From JADLEX01 sp964586775 (GTDB lineage: Bacteria > Lernaellota > Lernaellaia > JACKCT01), in contig CAZPJD010000111.1 in NCBI GenBank assembly GCA_964586775.1, forward strand, positions 1-29,165: 29,165 nt of DNA, read 5' to 3'. A program made the position numbers and the translations under genes. Under the pieces are notes generated by a model, which saw nothing but the letters and a program-made list of their open reading frames with translations, was not told the DNA's origin and did no database searches. Shown in pieces: positions 7,444-16,054 of the stretch; position 1 is the first letter of the stretch, and the number at the start of each line of letters is the position of its first letter.

Positions 7444-9972
7444 ATGGCGAGCGCGATGAGATCGGCGATGAATCGAAAAACATTCCTCGCGCTGCTCGCG
7501 TGCGCGATGTTCATGGCCGCGGGTTGCGGAAGCGGCGATGACGACGACGATGACAGCGACAGCGCGTACGATGACGACACCGATGACGATGCGGACGACG
7601 ACGCCGACGACGACACGTTTCCGCCGCTCGACGACGATGCCCAGGAAATCGATTTCTGGCCGGTGAACCCCGCACCGCAGGCCGAGATGGCCGCGTGGTT
7701 CGACGAGCGTCCCGCACTGCTCGAACGCAGTCTCTACTTCTCGTGGTTCAACGCGCTGGACGGCTACCCGGGGCGCGGCGCGCTCGGCGACTTCGGCGTC
7801 GGCAACGGGCGAGTGTTCGCGCTCGAAGGCATGAACCGCGACATCAACGCGCTCACCGAATACACGGGGCCGTACTACCAAAACAATGGCGGACGCTTTG
7901 GCGACACCCCCGCGCGCCTGTTCGTGAACAGCGAGGCCGTTACACCCGGCCACCAGTGGATTTGGCGCGTGCGCGGCGCGGCGATCAACGTGACCAAAAC
8001 GATGAGCGCCGACGAGACGCTGGAACTGTTCACCCTCGATTTCGCGCCGCCCGAACTCGACGCCATCGTGCGTTTTCTCGTCGTTCGCAACACGCATGAA
8101 ACGCTGACGATCGAAAACGTCTCCGTCCGCCAGGCGCCCGTGCGCGACGGCGATGACGAAATCGAAACGGCGGACGGTTGTCAAATCCAGCGTCGCGGCG
8201 AGAAGGTGCTGTACCTGTGCGGCGCGCAGGCTGGCGACGGCGTCGCCCCGGCAGGCGGCGATCTCGTCGCGTCGTGGCCGTCGCTCGGCCCCGGCGAGGA
8301 ACGCACCGCGCTCACCGCGTTCATCTTCGTCACCGAGGACGACGAGGGATCGGCGGCCGCGATTCGCGACGATGTGCGCGAGCGCGGCATCGACACGCTT
8401 CTGGACGAGACGCTGGCCTGGTGGGGCGACTATCTCGACGTCGGCGCGAAGCTCGACGTGCCCGACCCCAAGGTCGCCGATCTCTACGAGGGCATGCTGG
8501 TGACCATCGGTGTGCTGACGGACCAGTCCGGCGCGGTCACGCCCATGAGCCGCTATTCGAGCGCGTGGCTGCGCGACACCGACGGCCCCACACGTTTCTA
8601 CGATCGCATCGGACGATTCGACGACTCGGCGCGCACCATGGATTACGTCTATCGCGTCGGCGTGCTGGACCACGAGATCGCCAATTCGATGCCGCTCGAC
8701 CGCGACGTCTCGGGCGTGACGGACCCCGTGGACGCGCGCACGTTTTGGGAGTCGTGCAACTTCATGCCCGGTCGCTACAAGGCCGAGGCGCCGAGTTTCG
8801 TGCCGATCATCTATTTCCGCCACTGGCTCGCCACGGGAAGCGACGACCTGATCGACGCGCGATACGAGTACCTGCGCGCGGCGTTGACGCTTCAGGAGCG
8901 CACCGCCGAAAACCTCATGCGATTCAGCGGCGACGAGACGTTTCGATATCCGCTCATGACCGCGATGCTCGAACTCGAAGAGGTGCAGGAGAATTACTAC
9001 TCGCTTTACTCAAATCTGCTGATGGTCGTCGCGTCGCAAATGATGAGCCGGATCGGCGAATCGACGGGGCGCGATGAGGACGTCGATCTGTTCGACGACA
9101 TCGCGAACGACGTGCGCGCGGCGACGGAGGCGAACTATCGCTTTGGCGACCGCTACGCGCCGGTGCTCGCCATCGACGACCTCGAACCGTGGAACTTTCC
9201 GTTCGAGGACGTCTCCACGCAGCCCGTCTGGCTCGGCTACTTCGACGGCGCGTCCGACGACGCGGCGGCAACCGTGCAGGACACCATCGACTTTCTCCAA
9301 CGCGACGACGGCACCCTGCTCTTTCCCGAGGCGCTCTTCGGCTTCGCCGCCTCGCCGTATTACACCGGCATGGTGCCGGGGTTCCATCTGGTCAACGTCG
9401 CCCGCGTCGATCATCCCGATGGCGAGCTCGTATTCAACGCGATGGATCTGACCGCGAGCGAGTCGGGCAACTACTCTGAGATGCAAACGCGAAACCACAA
9501 CATGTTCACCATCACGCACGCGCGCTCGGGTCGCGGGCTCGAGGAGATCACCTCGCGCTATCGCCCTTGGGAGGGCGGCATCAACCTGGACGCCGTGCTC
9601 GAATACCTCTTCGGAATGCATGTCGATGTTCCCGCGAGAACGATGCGCTTTTTCCCGCATCTGCCCAATCGCTGGACGTCGTCGGGCATGCGCGAACTGC
9701 CCGCCGGTATGGACGGCGATTACGACCTGCGCATCGAGCGTGACGGCACGAACTGGACGCTGACGATCGACAGCCGTTCACCGCACGACTTTGTCGGCGA
9801 GATGACCTTCGCGGACGAGGGATCGCTCGCGGTGTCGGCGACGGTGAACGACGCCGCGCACGCGAACGTGGAGACGATCGAACGATGGGGACGCACCCGG
9901 GCAACGCTGCGCGAGGTCCCCGTTTTGGCGAACGCGACGACCCGCGTGGTGGTTGCGTTCTCGACCAACTGA
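7444..9972 (+). CDS. Large lipoprotein, predicted six-hairpin glycosidase-like
   Basis: 842 residues from an ATG preceded by AAGGAA seven bases upstream. The N-terminus is a lipoprotein signal: Arg11-Lys12, a hydrophobic core and lipobox AAGC with Cys28. Residues 32-57 are an Asp-rich spacer (19 Asp in 26), then the mature domain. The architecture looks like an N-terminal beta-sandwich (about 75-330), an alpha-rich central part (about 340-740, with AWLRDTDGPTRFYDRIG, FWESCNFMPGRYKAEA and PWEGGINLDAVLEYLFGM) and a C-terminal beta domain, as in GH15/GH63/GH65-type alpha/alpha-barrel enzymes. I cannot assign a family or the catalytic acids. The partners downstream (GH4 glycosidase, sugar kinase) support a role in oligosaccharide breakdown at the cell surface. 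An ATG at 7468 is an alternative start. Confidence 0.7.
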   Translation: MASAMRSAMNRKTFLALLACAMFMAAGCGSGDDDDDDSDSAYDDDTDDDADDDADDDTFPPLDDDAQEIDFWPVNPAPQAEMAAWFDERPALLERSLYFSWFNALDGYPGRGALGDFGVGNGRVFALEGMNRDINALTEYTGPYYQNNGGRFGDTPARLFVNSEAVTPGHQWIWRVRGAAINVTKTMSADETLELFTLDFAPPELDAIVRFLVVRNTHETLTIENVSVRQAPVRDGDDEIETADGCQIQRRGEKVLYLCGAQAGDGVAPAGGDLVASWPSLGPGEERTALTAFIFVTEDDEGSAAAIRDDVRERGIDTLLDETLAWWGDYLDVGAKLDVPDPKVADLYEGMLVTIGVLTDQSGAVTPMSRYSSAWLRDTDGPTRFYDRIGRFDDSARTMDYVYRVGVLDHEIANSMPLDRDVSGVTDPVDARTFWESCNFMPGRYKAEAPSFVPIIYFRHWLATGSDDLIDARYEYLRAALTLQERTAENLMRFSGDETFRYPLMTAMLELEEVQENYYSLYSNLLMVVASQMMSRIGESTGRDEDVDLFDDIANDVRAATEANYRFGDRYAPVLAIDDLEPWNFPFEDVSTQPVWLGYFDGASDDAAATVQDTIDFLQRDDGTLLFPEALFGFAASPYYTGMVPGFHLVNVARVDHPDGELVFNAMDLTASESGNYSEMQTRNHNMFTITHARSGRGLEEITSRYRPWEGGINLDAVLEYLFGMHVDVPARTMRFFPHLPNRWTSSGMRELPAGMDGDYDLRIERDGTNWTLTIDSRSPHDFVGEMTFADEGSLAVSATVNDAAHANVETIERWGRTRATLREVPVLANATTRVVVAFSTN

Positions 9973-9985
9973 AAGGAACGCACCT

Positions 9986-11353
9986 GTGAAACTTGCCCTC
10001 ATCGGCGGCGGCGGAATCCGCGGACCGCTCTTCGTCGAATCCCTCCTCGGCCGCCAGCAGCGCTCGGGCCGCGATCTCATCACCGAGCTTTGTCTTCACG
10101 ACGTCCAGCCTAAGCGTCTCGACGTGATCGGCCCCTTCGCGGAACGGCTCGTCGAAGAAGCCGGTTCAACGATGCGCATCACGACAACGACGGACCTCGT
10201 CGCCGCTCTCGACGGCGCGTCGCACGTCGTCACGACCATCCGCGCGGGGTTCGAGCAGGGCCGCATCCACGACGAAAAGGTCTCGCTCGCGTGCGGGTGC
10301 ATCGGGCAGGAGACTGTCGGGCCGGGCGGCTTCGCCATGGCGATCCGGTCGATCCCCGAGGTGCTGCACATCGCGCAAACCGCGGCGCGCGTGGCAGCGG
10401 GGGCGTGGATCATCAACTTCACCAATCCCGCCGGGCTGCTCGCGCAGGCCATGCAGGACTTCGGGTTTCGCAACAGCATCGGCATCTGCGATTCCGCCGA
10501 TACGATTTCGCGCGACGTCGCGTTCCACTTCGGCGTCGATCACAAGAAGGTCACGCAGCGCGTCTTCGGTCTCAACCATTGCAGCTTCACGTACGAAGCG
10601 GCGGTGGACGGAAACGACCGCCTGGGCGAGATGCTCGCCAGCGACGGGTACATGGACGCCTTCATGGGCATCTACGAGAAATCGATGCTGCGCGATTTCC
10701 GGCTGCTGCCGAACGAATACCTCTACTACTACTTTTATCCCGAGGCCGCGTACGAGGCGATGCGCGCCGAGCCGCAAACCCGCGGCGAACAGATCCTCGC
10801 GCTCAACACGCGGTTCTTCGCGGGCGCGTGGGACGGCGATCGCCTGCGCGACCTTGCCGACATCCGCCGCCTGCACGACCAACTGCTCGGCGAACGCAGT
10901 CGCACCTACATGCAGTACGTGTGGGAGGAAACGGCGGCGGGCGAACGACCGAAGGTCAAAACGGATCACGGCGGCGAGGGGTACGCCGGCGTGGCGCTCG
11001 ATTTCATCGAGGCCCGCTCGTCCGACACGCCCCGGCGCATCGTGCTCAATTACCTGAACGGCGACGCGATCGGGTTTTTCAGCGCCAACGACACGGCGGA
11101 GTTGACCTACGAGGTGAGCCGCGACGCGATACGGCCGCTCGGACCCACGTCGATTCCGCCGCGCGTCGAGTCGCTGCTGCGCACCGTGAAGTACTACGAA
11201 AACCTGACGAGCCTTTGCGCGCGCTTTCCTTCGCGCAAGGCCGCGCTCTGGGCGCTCGAGTCGAATCCCCTCGTGAATCACTCCCTCAAAGCCGAGCGGC
11301 TGCTCGACGGATTCATCAAGGCTCACGGAGGCGTGTTTGAACGCTTCGCCTGA
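9986..11353 (+). CDS. Glycoside hydrolase family 4 (NAD+/Mn2+-dependent glycosidase)
   Basis: 455 residues from a GTG start with AAAGGA eight bases upstream, 13 bases after the lipoprotein gene. The N-terminal Rossmann nucleotide loop is LIGGGGIRGP (5-14). Further GH4 signatures are GQETVGPGG (107-115), NFTNPAG (144-150), a candidate metal-binding Cys168 (GICDS) and His198 (GLNHCSF). GH4 enzymes cleave glycosides by a redox-assisted elimination mechanism needing NAD+ and a divalent metal. They act in the cytoplasm, often on phosphorylated or uronic-acid-bearing sugars. The substrate (alpha-glucoside, alpha-galactoside, glucuronide or 6-phospho form) cannot be read from sequence alone. The 3' end overlaps the sugar-kinase start by 17 bases. 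Confidence 0.92.
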   Translation: MKLALIGGGGIRGPLFVESLLGRQQRSGRDLITELCLHDVQPKRLDVIGPFAERLVEEAGSTMRITTTTDLVAALDGASHVVTTIRAGFEQGRIHDEKVSLACGCIGQETVGPGGFAMAIRSIPEVLHIAQTAARVAAGAWIINFTNPAGLLAQAMQDFGFRNSIGICDSADTISRDVAFHFGVDHKKVTQRVFGLNHCSFTYEAAVDGNDRLGEMLASDGYMDAFMGIYEKSMLRDFRLLPNEYLYYYFYPEAAYEAMRAEPQTRGEQILALNTRFFAGAWDGDRLRDLADIRRLHDQLLGERSRTYMQYVWEETAAGERPKVKTDHGGEGYAGVALDFIEARSSDTPRRIVLNYLNGDAIGFFSANDTAELTYEVSRDAIRPLGPTSIPPRVESLLRTVKYYENLTSLCARFPSRKAALWALESNPLVNHSLKAERLLDGFIKAHGGVFERFA

Positions 11354-12281
11354 CGGCGTCGAGGTCTTCCTGCCCGCCACCGGGCGCATCTTCCTCGATT
11401 TTATTTTCACCGGCGCCGAGCGCGTCCCCACGCCCGGTGAGGAGATCTTCGCGAGCGGCTTTTCGGCGATGATCGGCGGCGCGTACAACGCCGCGCGGGC
11501 GCTGCATCGGCTCGGCGTCGGCGCGCACCTCGCCGCGGATCTCGGCCCCGACGTGCCTTCGCGGATCGTGCGCACGCTGTGGGATCGCGACGGCCTGCCC
11601 GCGACCTTTCGCCGCGAGGTCGATCACCCAACCGCCGCCATCACGTGCTCGTACAGCCTCGTGCACGATCGCGCGTTTCTGAGTTACGTCGATCGCCAGC
11701 CGCCGCCGATCTGCGAGCCGTCGGTGCTCTCCGAATACCGCGCCCGTCACGTGCTGTTTACCGGCATCCCGCCCGACGCCTCGTTCGTGCCGATGATGCG
11801 CGAGGCGCACCGCATCGGCATTCCCGTCTATATGGACAGCCAATATGTCGAGCGTTCCGTGACCGATGCGGACTTTCGAGAAATGCTCGGACTGGTGGAC
11901 GTGTATTTCTGCAACGAACTCGAAGCGACCATGTTCACCGGCGAAGCCGACGTCGATGCGGCGGGCTCGGCCCTCGGTCGTTTAACGAATACAACGGTCA
12001 TCAAGCTCGGCGCGAATGGCGCGGTTCTCATCTCGGGCGACACGCGCATCTCGCAGCGCGCGCCCGAGATCGAGGTGATCGACACCACCGGCGCGGGGGA
12101 CTGCTTTGTGGGCGGATTCGTGTGGGCGCGCACGCGCGGCGCGGACTTGGCCGAGGCGTTGAGGGCGGGTGTCGCCGTCGGCACGCTGACCTGCCTGGGC
12201 TACGGCGGCGAAGCGACACCTACGCGCGAGTGTGCGCTCGCCCTGATCGGTAAGTTGCCGCCGGTCGTCACGCGAAGCTGA
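11337..12281 (+). CDS. PfkB/ribokinase-family carbohydrate kinase
   Basis: 314 residues. The start is TTG, chosen because a full GGAGG lies five bases upstream and the encoded N-terminus (VFLPATGRIFLDFIF) aligns with the family's first strand. PfkB signatures are the GG of IGGAYNAARALHRLG (47-60) and the C-terminal DTTGAGDCFVGGF (249-261) with the catalytic Asp255 and the anion hole. The kinase should transfer phosphate from ATP to a sugar or nucleoside in the cytoplasm. The substrate is unassigned. The position after a GH4 glycosidase, with a 17-base overlap, implies that it phosphorylates the sugar released by that enzyme. The gene ends nine bases before the convergent ybeX stop, with no terminator visible between them. 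Confidence 0.92.
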   Translation: MNASPDGVEVFLPATGRIFLDFIFTGAERVPTPGEEIFASGFSAMIGGAYNAARALHRLGVGAHLAADLGPDVPSRIVRTLWDRDGLPATFRREVDHPTAAITCSYSLVHDRAFLSYVDRQPPPICEPSVLSEYRARHVLFTGIPPDASFVPMMREAHRIGIPVYMDSQYVERSVTDADFREMLGLVDVYFCNELEATMFTGEADVDAAGSALGRLTNTTVIKLGANGAVLISGDTRISQRAPEIEVIDTTGAGDCFVGGFVWARTRGADLAEALRAGVAVGTLTCLGYGGEATPTRECALALIGKLPPVVTRS

Positions 12282-12290
12282 GGAGATCGG

Positions 12291-13133
12291 TCACGTCGGC
12301 GCGAGCGGCGTATCGCCGACGTACGACACCGTGACCGTCTTGATGTGACGCGGGTCCGCCGTCTCGACGCGCACCTGAAATCCGTCGAACTCGAATTCCT
12401 CGCCCACTTCGGGGACGCGTCCGATCCGGTCGAAGATCCATCCGCCCACGGTCGTGAAGGACCCCTCGGGGACCTCGGTATCGAAGTGATCCGCGAGGTC
12501 CGAGATGCCGAGCCGTCCCGACGCCACCACGTGTCCGTCCTCGACGCGCAGCATCTCGGTGTCTTCCTCGGTGTCGTATTCGTCCGCGATGTCGCCGACG
12601 ATCATCTCGAGGATGTCCTCCATCGACACCAGCCCGCTCGTCCCGCCGTATTCGTCCACCACCACGGCGAGCTGGATCTTGCGCGCCTTGAATTCGGCGA
12701 GCAGGTCGGACAGCGGCTTGCTCTCGGGAATGAAGTAGGGCTCGCGCATGACATCGGCGAGGCGAATCTCGGTATCACGTCCCCAAAACCGGAACAGATC
12801 CTTGACGTAGAGAATGCCGACGATGCGATCAACGCTGCCGCTGTAAACGGGCACGCGCGAATGGCCGAACTCCACGATCGCCGTAAGCAGTTCCGCGACC
12901 GGGATCGTATCGGGAACCGCCCAAACGCTGATGCGCGGCACCATGACCTCGGCGGCGCTCGTGTTCGCGAGGTCCAGAATCCCTTGCACCATCTCCGAGG
13001 CTTCGTCGTCGATCAGGCCCTCGCGCTCGGCCTCGTCCATGATCTCTTCCAGACGTTCCTCGGGCGACTCGGGCCCGTTGCGCGGATCGGAAAATAGTTC
13101 CCTGATGCGTTCGAGTACGGTTCGAGTTGACAA
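12291..13133 (-). CDS. ybeX: CBS-domain CorC/HlyC-type protein (YbeX-like)
   Basis: 280 residues from a TTG start with a GGGAGG-type site eight bases upstream. No membrane-spanning DUF21 domain is present, as in E. coli YbeX/CorC. The protein has an acidic N-terminal segment (about 18-45), two CBS motifs (about 55-115 and 120-180, with VMVPRISVWAV, HSRVPVYSGSVDRIVGILYVKDLF and VVVDEYGGTSGLVSMEDILE) and a C-terminal CorC/HlyC domain (about 200-280). CBS pairs bind adenosyl ligands. YbeX has been linked to Mg2+/Co2+ homeostasis and more recently to ribosome maturation. The gene lies 94 bases after ybeY in the classic ybeZ-ybeY-ybeX order, here with an HD phosphodiesterase inserted before ybeY. 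Confidence 0.92.
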   Translation of the reverse strand: MSTRTVLERIRELFSDPRNGPESPEERLEEIMDEAEREGLIDDEASEMVQGILDLANTSAAEVMVPRISVWAVPDTIPVAELLTAIVEFGHSRVPVYSGSVDRIVGILYVKDLFRFWGRDTEIRLADVMREPYFIPESKPLSDLLAEFKARKIQLAVVVDEYGGTSGLVSMEDILEMIVGDIADEYDTEEDTEMLRVEDGHVVASGRLGISDLADHFDTEVPEGSFTTVGGWIFDRIGRVPEVGEEFEFDGFQVRVETADPRHIKTVTVSYVGDTPLAPT

Positions 13134-13227
13134 TATCGGCGCCTCCCCCGCGCCCGCCGCGTTTGCGGCTCCCCATGTCCTGCACGGATTTATCTTGAAG
13201 CAGGGCGGCCGTCGAAATCAAGAAGGC

Positions 13228-13731
13228 TCATTGGCGGGCGAAAATGTCACGGCCAAAACGGGCGAAGAGGTCTTTCTCCACCTCGGCCATTTCGGCCACC
13301 CGCGCCTTGTCCACGCCCTCGTGGTTGTAGCCGAGCAGATGGCAGATCCCATGGATCAGACAAAACGCGATCTCCTCGATCGGCGCCATGCCCGCCTTCG
13401 CCGCGTTTCGCGCGCAGGTTTCGACCGACACGACCACGTCCCCAAGCACGCGGTGCTCCGTCGTCGGCGCGGCCTCGTCCGAGCTCTCCTGCTGGCTCAT
13501 CGAGAGCACGTTCGTCGCCCGATTTTTTCCAAGCCATTGCCGGTTCCACTCGCGGATGCGTGCGTCGTCGACGAACACGACCGACAATTCCCAACCCGTC
13601 TTTCCGCAAGCCTTCATGACGTTTGCGGCCATCCGGCGAAGGAGTGGAATCGGAAGGTCGATCAGGTCCTGTTCGTCAAGAATCAGAACCCGGGTTGCCC
13701 TGGACGACCTGGAGGGGGCGCTTTTTGGCAT
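13228..13731 (-). CDS. ybeY: Endoribonuclease YbeY, rRNA maturation factor
   Basis: 167 residues. The zinc signature HGICHLLGYNHE places the three metal ligands at His127, His131 and His137, and the TNVLSM segment (73-78) matches the conserved substrate-groove motif. YbeY is a single-strand endoribonuclease acting in 16S rRNA 3' maturation and 70S quality control. The ATG at 13731 has GGAAG seven bases upstream and lies inside the 3' end of the HD phosphodiesterase gene, giving a 56-base overlap. No better internal start is apparent, so the first 15 or so residues are less certain. Neighbouring ybeZ and ybeX support the call. Confidence 0.95.
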   Translation of the reverse strand: MPKSAPSRSSRATRVLILDEQDLIDLPIPLLRRMAANVMKACGKTGWELSVVFVDDARIREWNRQWLGKNRATNVLSMSQQESSDEAAPTTEHRVLGDVVVSVETCARNAAKAGMAPIEEIAFCLIHGICHLLGYNHEGVDKARVAEMAEVEKDLFARFGRDIFARQ

Positions 13732-16054
13732 GGACGTCTTCCGGATATTCGATGCGGCTGTGGTAGAAACCCGCGATGACCTTGAGGAAGGCCTTGGAGA
13801 CCCGCCCGAGGTCGCGCAGCGTCAGATCGCATTCCGAGAGTTGCCCGTCGAGAAAGAACTCGTTGATCGTCCCTTCGACGCACTCCTCAAGCCGCGTCGG
13901 CGTAGGATTGGGGAGCTGCCCCGCGCGACCCTCGACCGCGTTGGCGAGCATCACCAGCGCCGCTTCTCGCGTTTGGGGACGTGGTCCGGGATAGCGAAAA
14001 TCGTCTTCGCCGAGCGACGTGCGTCCGTCGGCGCTCTGCTTCGCGCGATCGAAGTGCTTCTTGATCAGGCTCGTTCCATGATGCTGGCGGATCACGTCGA
14101 TGATCTGATCGCCGAGCCGATGCCGCCGCGCCAGCTCGACGCCCTCGCGGACGTGCGACGTGAGAATGAGGACCGACATCGAGGGATACAGCTTGTCGTG
14201 CGGATTCTCGTCGGGCGCGTAGTTTTCGGAGAAATACTCGGGCTTATTGAGCTTGCCGATGTCGTGATAGATCGCCGCGACCTTGGCGAGTAACGGATTG
14301 GCCGCGATCGACTCCGCGCCCGCTTCGGCCAACGAACCCACGATCGTCGAATGGTTGTAGGTGCCCGGCGCGCGCAGCACCATCTCCTTGAGCAGCGGAT
14401 GATTCAGGCTCGCGAGTTCGAGCAGCGAAATGTTGCTGGTGTAGCCGAGCAGGCTTTCGACCAGCGGAAGCGCCGCCAGCACCATCACCCCGCACAGCGC
14501 GCCGCCGACCAGTCCTCCCACGATGTCGAGGAGTGTCGACCACGACATGAAGTCCGACCAGGAACCCGGCATCGCCTCGAGGCCGACGAGCGTCGCGGCG
14601 TTGACGAGCCCGACGAAAAGCCCAGCGCGCAGCAGCATAAGGCGTCGCGATTGCCGCCCCACGAAATGCGCTCCCGCCACCGAACCAACGAGCACGTAAA
14701 CCGTAAACGCGTGATCGCCGCCGAGCAGCAATCCCGCGATGACGGACACGATGAGTGCCGCGAAGACCGCGACCTCGGAGTTGAGAACGATTCGCACGAG
14801 CATCGCCGCCGCGGCGATCGGCATCGCATAGTGAAGGGCCGTGTCGGGAATGAACTCGAAGGTCTCGGTCACGACGCCCGAGACGAGCGTGCCGAGGCGC
14901 GCGAGGAGCGCCGTGGCCACGACCACGATCCCCAGCAATGCGAGATCGCGAGTCGCAACGCGAAATTTGCGGATGTTGCGATGGCCGAACACGATGACGG
15001 TGAACTGCAACAGAAATACGAGCGAGGCTGTCGCGGCAAACGCGATCCAACGGCTTGCGCCCGGCGCACCAAGATGAATCTGGTTGAGGATTGCGAGCTT
15101 GTCGGCGGTGACCTTCTCGCCCTCGCCCACGATCACCTGATTCTTCGCGAACTTCACGAGCGACGGCAGCACCGCTTCGCGCGCTTCCTGCCGGCGCTTC
15201 GCGGTCTGCGCGGGGTTGAATGTGGTGTTGACGCCGGTGAGCGCGACGCCGATCTTCGCGGCGATCTGCGCCGCGCGCTTGTCCGTGGCCGCGGCGCGCA
15301 CCCGCCGCTCGGCGTCCTTTTCAAAAGCCGCCGCGTCCGCCACCTTCTCCGTGGCGCTTTCGATCGTTTCCTTGCCGGTCGCCACGTCGCGCACGATGTA
15401 CACACGCTTGCCCTTGGGCATGTCGTCGAGCCGCGTGCGGAATTCGTCGAGATCCGTCACCAGGTAACGATCCGTCGACAGCTCGAGAATCTGCCGGACC
15501 AAACTCCGGACCTCGGTCGCGACGGTCGGATTCGCCAAGGTCTGGAACTCCTGCGCCCCGATGACCTCCGCGCCCAGGGTTTCGAGAAATCGCGCGCGCG
15601 CGTCGGCGAGCTCGTCGCGCGACGTCACGCGCAGCTCGCCCGACTGCGCATTCGCGTCGAATCCCAGCGATTCGCCGAGCCGGTCGAAGGCGTCGTCGAG
15701 CCGGCGCGCCTGCTCGGACGCGGTGTCGGAGTTGATGTCGTAGATGGGCGGCGTCTCGGCCGCGGCCTGTTCCCGCCGGATGCGCGTGCTCTCGACGTCT
15801 TCCACCGTCATCGAGTGCCGCGCCTTGACCGCGCGCTGGACGTACTCGCCCTCCTGATAATCGGGAGCAAACACGATCAGATCGGGCGATACAAAAAGCG
15901 CGACGAGCAGCGACGTGACGAGCGTGAGCGGCCAGCGGCGGTCGATGAAGCGTTTGAGGCGACCGCCCGCCATCGCCTTCAGCAGGCGATTGGGCCATTC
16001 GGTGATGGCGTCGGTCCCGCCGGCGCTTTTTTTACGAAACCGGCTCGTCCCCAC
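13676..16054 (-). CDS. 7TM-HD family membrane phosphohydrolase (PgpH-like)
   Basis: 792 residues in the order known for 7TM-HD proteins: a short cytoplasmic N-terminus, one transmembrane helix (about 42-65), a large extracytoplasmic domain (about 66-330), a block of about seven membrane helices (about 345-545) and a cytoplasmic HD domain (about 560-720). HD ligands are visible in NHSTIVGSLAEAGAESI, AAIYHDIGKL, LILTSHVREG and RQHHGTSL. In Listeria, PgpH of this architecture hydrolyses c-di-AMP to pApA. The same activity here is inference, since a c-di-AMP cyclase is not in the window. The start overlaps the end of ybeZ by 23 bases and the 3' end overlaps ybeY by 56 bases, consistent with tight translational coupling. 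Confidence 0.93.
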   Translation of the reverse strand: MGTSRFRKKSAGGTDAITEWPNRLLKAMAGGRLKRFIDRRWPLTLVTSLLVALFVSPDLIVFAPDYQEGEYVQRAVKARHSMTVEDVESTRIRREQAAAETPPIYDINSDTASEQARRLDDAFDRLGESLGFDANAQSGELRVTSRDELADARARFLETLGAEVIGAQEFQTLANPTVATEVRSLVRQILELSTDRYLVTDLDEFRTRLDDMPKGKRVYIVRDVATGKETIESATEKVADAAAFEKDAERRVRAAATDKRAAQIAAKIGVALTGVNTTFNPAQTAKRRQEAREAVLPSLVKFAKNQVIVGEGEKVTADKLAILNQIHLGAPGASRWIAFAATASLVFLLQFTVIVFGHRNIRKFRVATRDLALLGIVVVATALLARLGTLVSGVVTETFEFIPDTALHYAMPIAAAAMLVRIVLNSEVAVFAALIVSVIAGLLLGGDHAFTVYVLVGSVAGAHFVGRQSRRLMLLRAGLFVGLVNAATLVGLEAMPGSWSDFMSWSTLLDIVGGLVGGALCGVMVLAALPLVESLLGYTSNISLLELASLNHPLLKEMVLRAPGTYNHSTIVGSLAEAGAESIAANPLLAKVAAIYHDIGKLNKPEYFSENYAPDENPHDKLYPSMSVLILTSHVREGVELARRHRLGDQIIDVIRQHHGTSLIKKHFDRAKQSADGRTSLGEDDFRYPGPRPQTREAALVMLANAVEGRAGQLPNPTPTRLEECVEGTINEFFLDGQLSECDLTLRDLGRVSKAFLKVIAGFYHSRIEYPEDVHAKKRPLQVVQGNPGSDS

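Noticed and set aside
7309..8823. A 504-codon minus-strand frame opposite tyrS and the lipoprotein gene
   Set aside because: It mirrors coding DNA with clear function on the plus strand and shows no recognisable motif or ribosome-binding site.
12282..12290. Bidirectional terminator between the sugar kinase and ybeX
   Set aside because: Only nine bases separate the convergent stops and no hairpin with a T-run is visible there.
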